A DNA stretch of 26,467 nt from Deinococcus sp. Lineage in GTDB: Bacteria > Deinococcota > Deinococci > Deinococcales > Deinococcaceae. The stretch is from the NCBI GenBank assembly GCA_018260275.1, contig JAGLBK010000009.1, forward strand, positions 1-26,467, written 5' to 3'. This document shows, one piece after another, positions 25,909-26,467 of the stretch. The notes under the pieces are model-generated. The model was not told the origin of the DNA. It saw only the letters and a list, made by a program, of their open reading frames with translations, and made no database searches. The position numbers and the translations under genes are program-made. How positions within the stretch are numbered: the stretch's first letter is position 1; the number at the start of each line of letters is the position of its first letter.

Positions 25909-26467
25909 GTGAAACTTCACGAGTATCAGGGCAAGGAAGTGCTGCGCCAGTACGGCGTCAACGTGCAGGACGGCAAAGTCGCCACCACCCCCGAAGAAGT
26001 CCAGGCCATCTACAAGGAATACGGCCAGCCCGTCGTCGTCAAGGCGCAGGTGCATGTGGGCGGGCGCGGGAAAGCGGGCGGCGTCAAGTTCAGCTCCAGC
26101 GAGGAAAAGGCCGTCGAGAACGCCAAGAACATCCTGGGCATGGACATCAAGGGCCTGACCGTGGGCAAGGTGCTGGTCACCAAAGCCGTGGACATCGATG
26201 CTGGCACCGAGTACTACGTCGGCATGATTGTTGACCGTAACGTCCAGAGCTACACCCTGATGGCCTCCGCCGAGGGTGGTATGGAAATCGAGGAAGTGGC
26301 CGCCGCTACCCCCGAAAAGATCATCAAGCACCGTGTGGACCCTGTGACCGGTCTGCGCCCCTACGAAGCGCGTGAAGTCGCCATCAAGGCCGGATTCAAG
26401 GGCAACCTGAACAAGATTGCTGACATGATGGTCAAGATGAGCAAGGCCGCCTTCGAGCGCGACGCCG
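25909..26467 (+). CDS. sucC: Succinyl-CoA synthetase beta subunit, N-terminal part (runs off window)
   Basis: A GTG start has a perfect AAGGAGG 6 bases upstream. The 186 visible residues begin (M/V)KLHEYQGKEVL, the classic SucC N-terminus. The ATP-grasp nucleotide loop QVHVGGRGKAGGVK is at 47-60, followed by YYVGMIVDRN and the helix up to AAFERDA. SucC pairs with SucD to convert succinyl-CoA to succinate with ATP (or GTP) formation in the TCA cycle. sucD is expected downstream, beyond the window. Confidence 0.96.
   Translation, partial: MKLHEYQGKEVLRQYGVNVQDGKVATTPEEVQAIYKEYGQPVVVKAQVHVGGRGKAGGVKFSSSEEKAVENAKNILGMDIKGLTVGKVLVTKAVDIDAGTEYYVGMIVDRNVQSYTLMASAEGGMEIEEVAAATPEKIIKHRVDPVTGLRPYEAREVAIKAGFKGNLNKIADMMVKMSKAAFERDA

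Overview
This window looks like chromosomal DNA of a Deinococcus or close relative. The reasons are a high G+C content, Deinococcus-style housekeeping proteins, and many genes whose only visible start signal is a -10 hexamer 5-8 bases before the start codon (a leaderless-mRNA arrangement known from Deinococcus). I see no prophage, CRISPR array, tRNA, rRNA or intact transposase gene. About 25 genes are supported, most on the minus strand.

Layout. 1-1306 (+): C-terminal part of a DEAD-box RNA helicase with an RGG tail. 1371-3071 (-): a nucleoside hydrolase and a membrane protein with a Cys/Gly-rich tail. 3261-4856 (-): ATP-dependent PEP carboxykinase. 4996-7676 (-): a cytochrome c maturation group, with a thioredoxin-fold protein, CcdA, CcmA and CcmB. 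7755-10608 (-): a single-domain response regulator followed by a class A penicillin-binding protein. 10828-14006 (-): a TmrB-like P-loop protein, an unknown Pro/Ala-rich protein and a long-chain acyl-CoA ligase. 14235-16269 (-): a YbjN-family protein, an RlpA-like protein and an Xaa-Pro peptidase; the last two overlap by 4 bases. 16484-16657 (+): a small basic ORF with its own terminator. 16791-18641 (-): uvrC. 18781-23959 (-): a peptide/muropeptide-type cluster of HAD hydrolase, M19 dipeptidase, NlpC/P60 peptidase, dipeptide epimerase and Gfo/Idh oxidoreductase, split by two repeat elements. 24313-25722 (+): aspartate kinase. 25909-26467 (+): start of sucC.

The genes fit central carbon metabolism (PckA, SucC, acyl-CoA ligase), envelope building and peptidoglycan turnover (PBP, RlpA, NlpC/P60, epimerase, dipeptidase, aspartate kinase for diaminopimelate/lysine/threonine), respiratory cytochrome assembly and DNA repair.

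The less expected content lies between the genes. Three copies of a roughly 50-bp motif (about 14141, 18709 and 24197) share exactly spaced half-sites, including a CRP-like GTGA-N6-TCAC core, near the acyl-CoA ligase, uvrC and aspartate kinase. A second, 57-bp repeat occurs twice (16675 and 24003). A family with TAGAGCA ends occurs at 21900, 10691 and possibly 12074. A 160-bp element with 13-bp perfect terminal inverted repeats sits at 22146. An 18-bp tandem repeat at the ccdA/ccmA junction multiplies the possible ccmA start codons.
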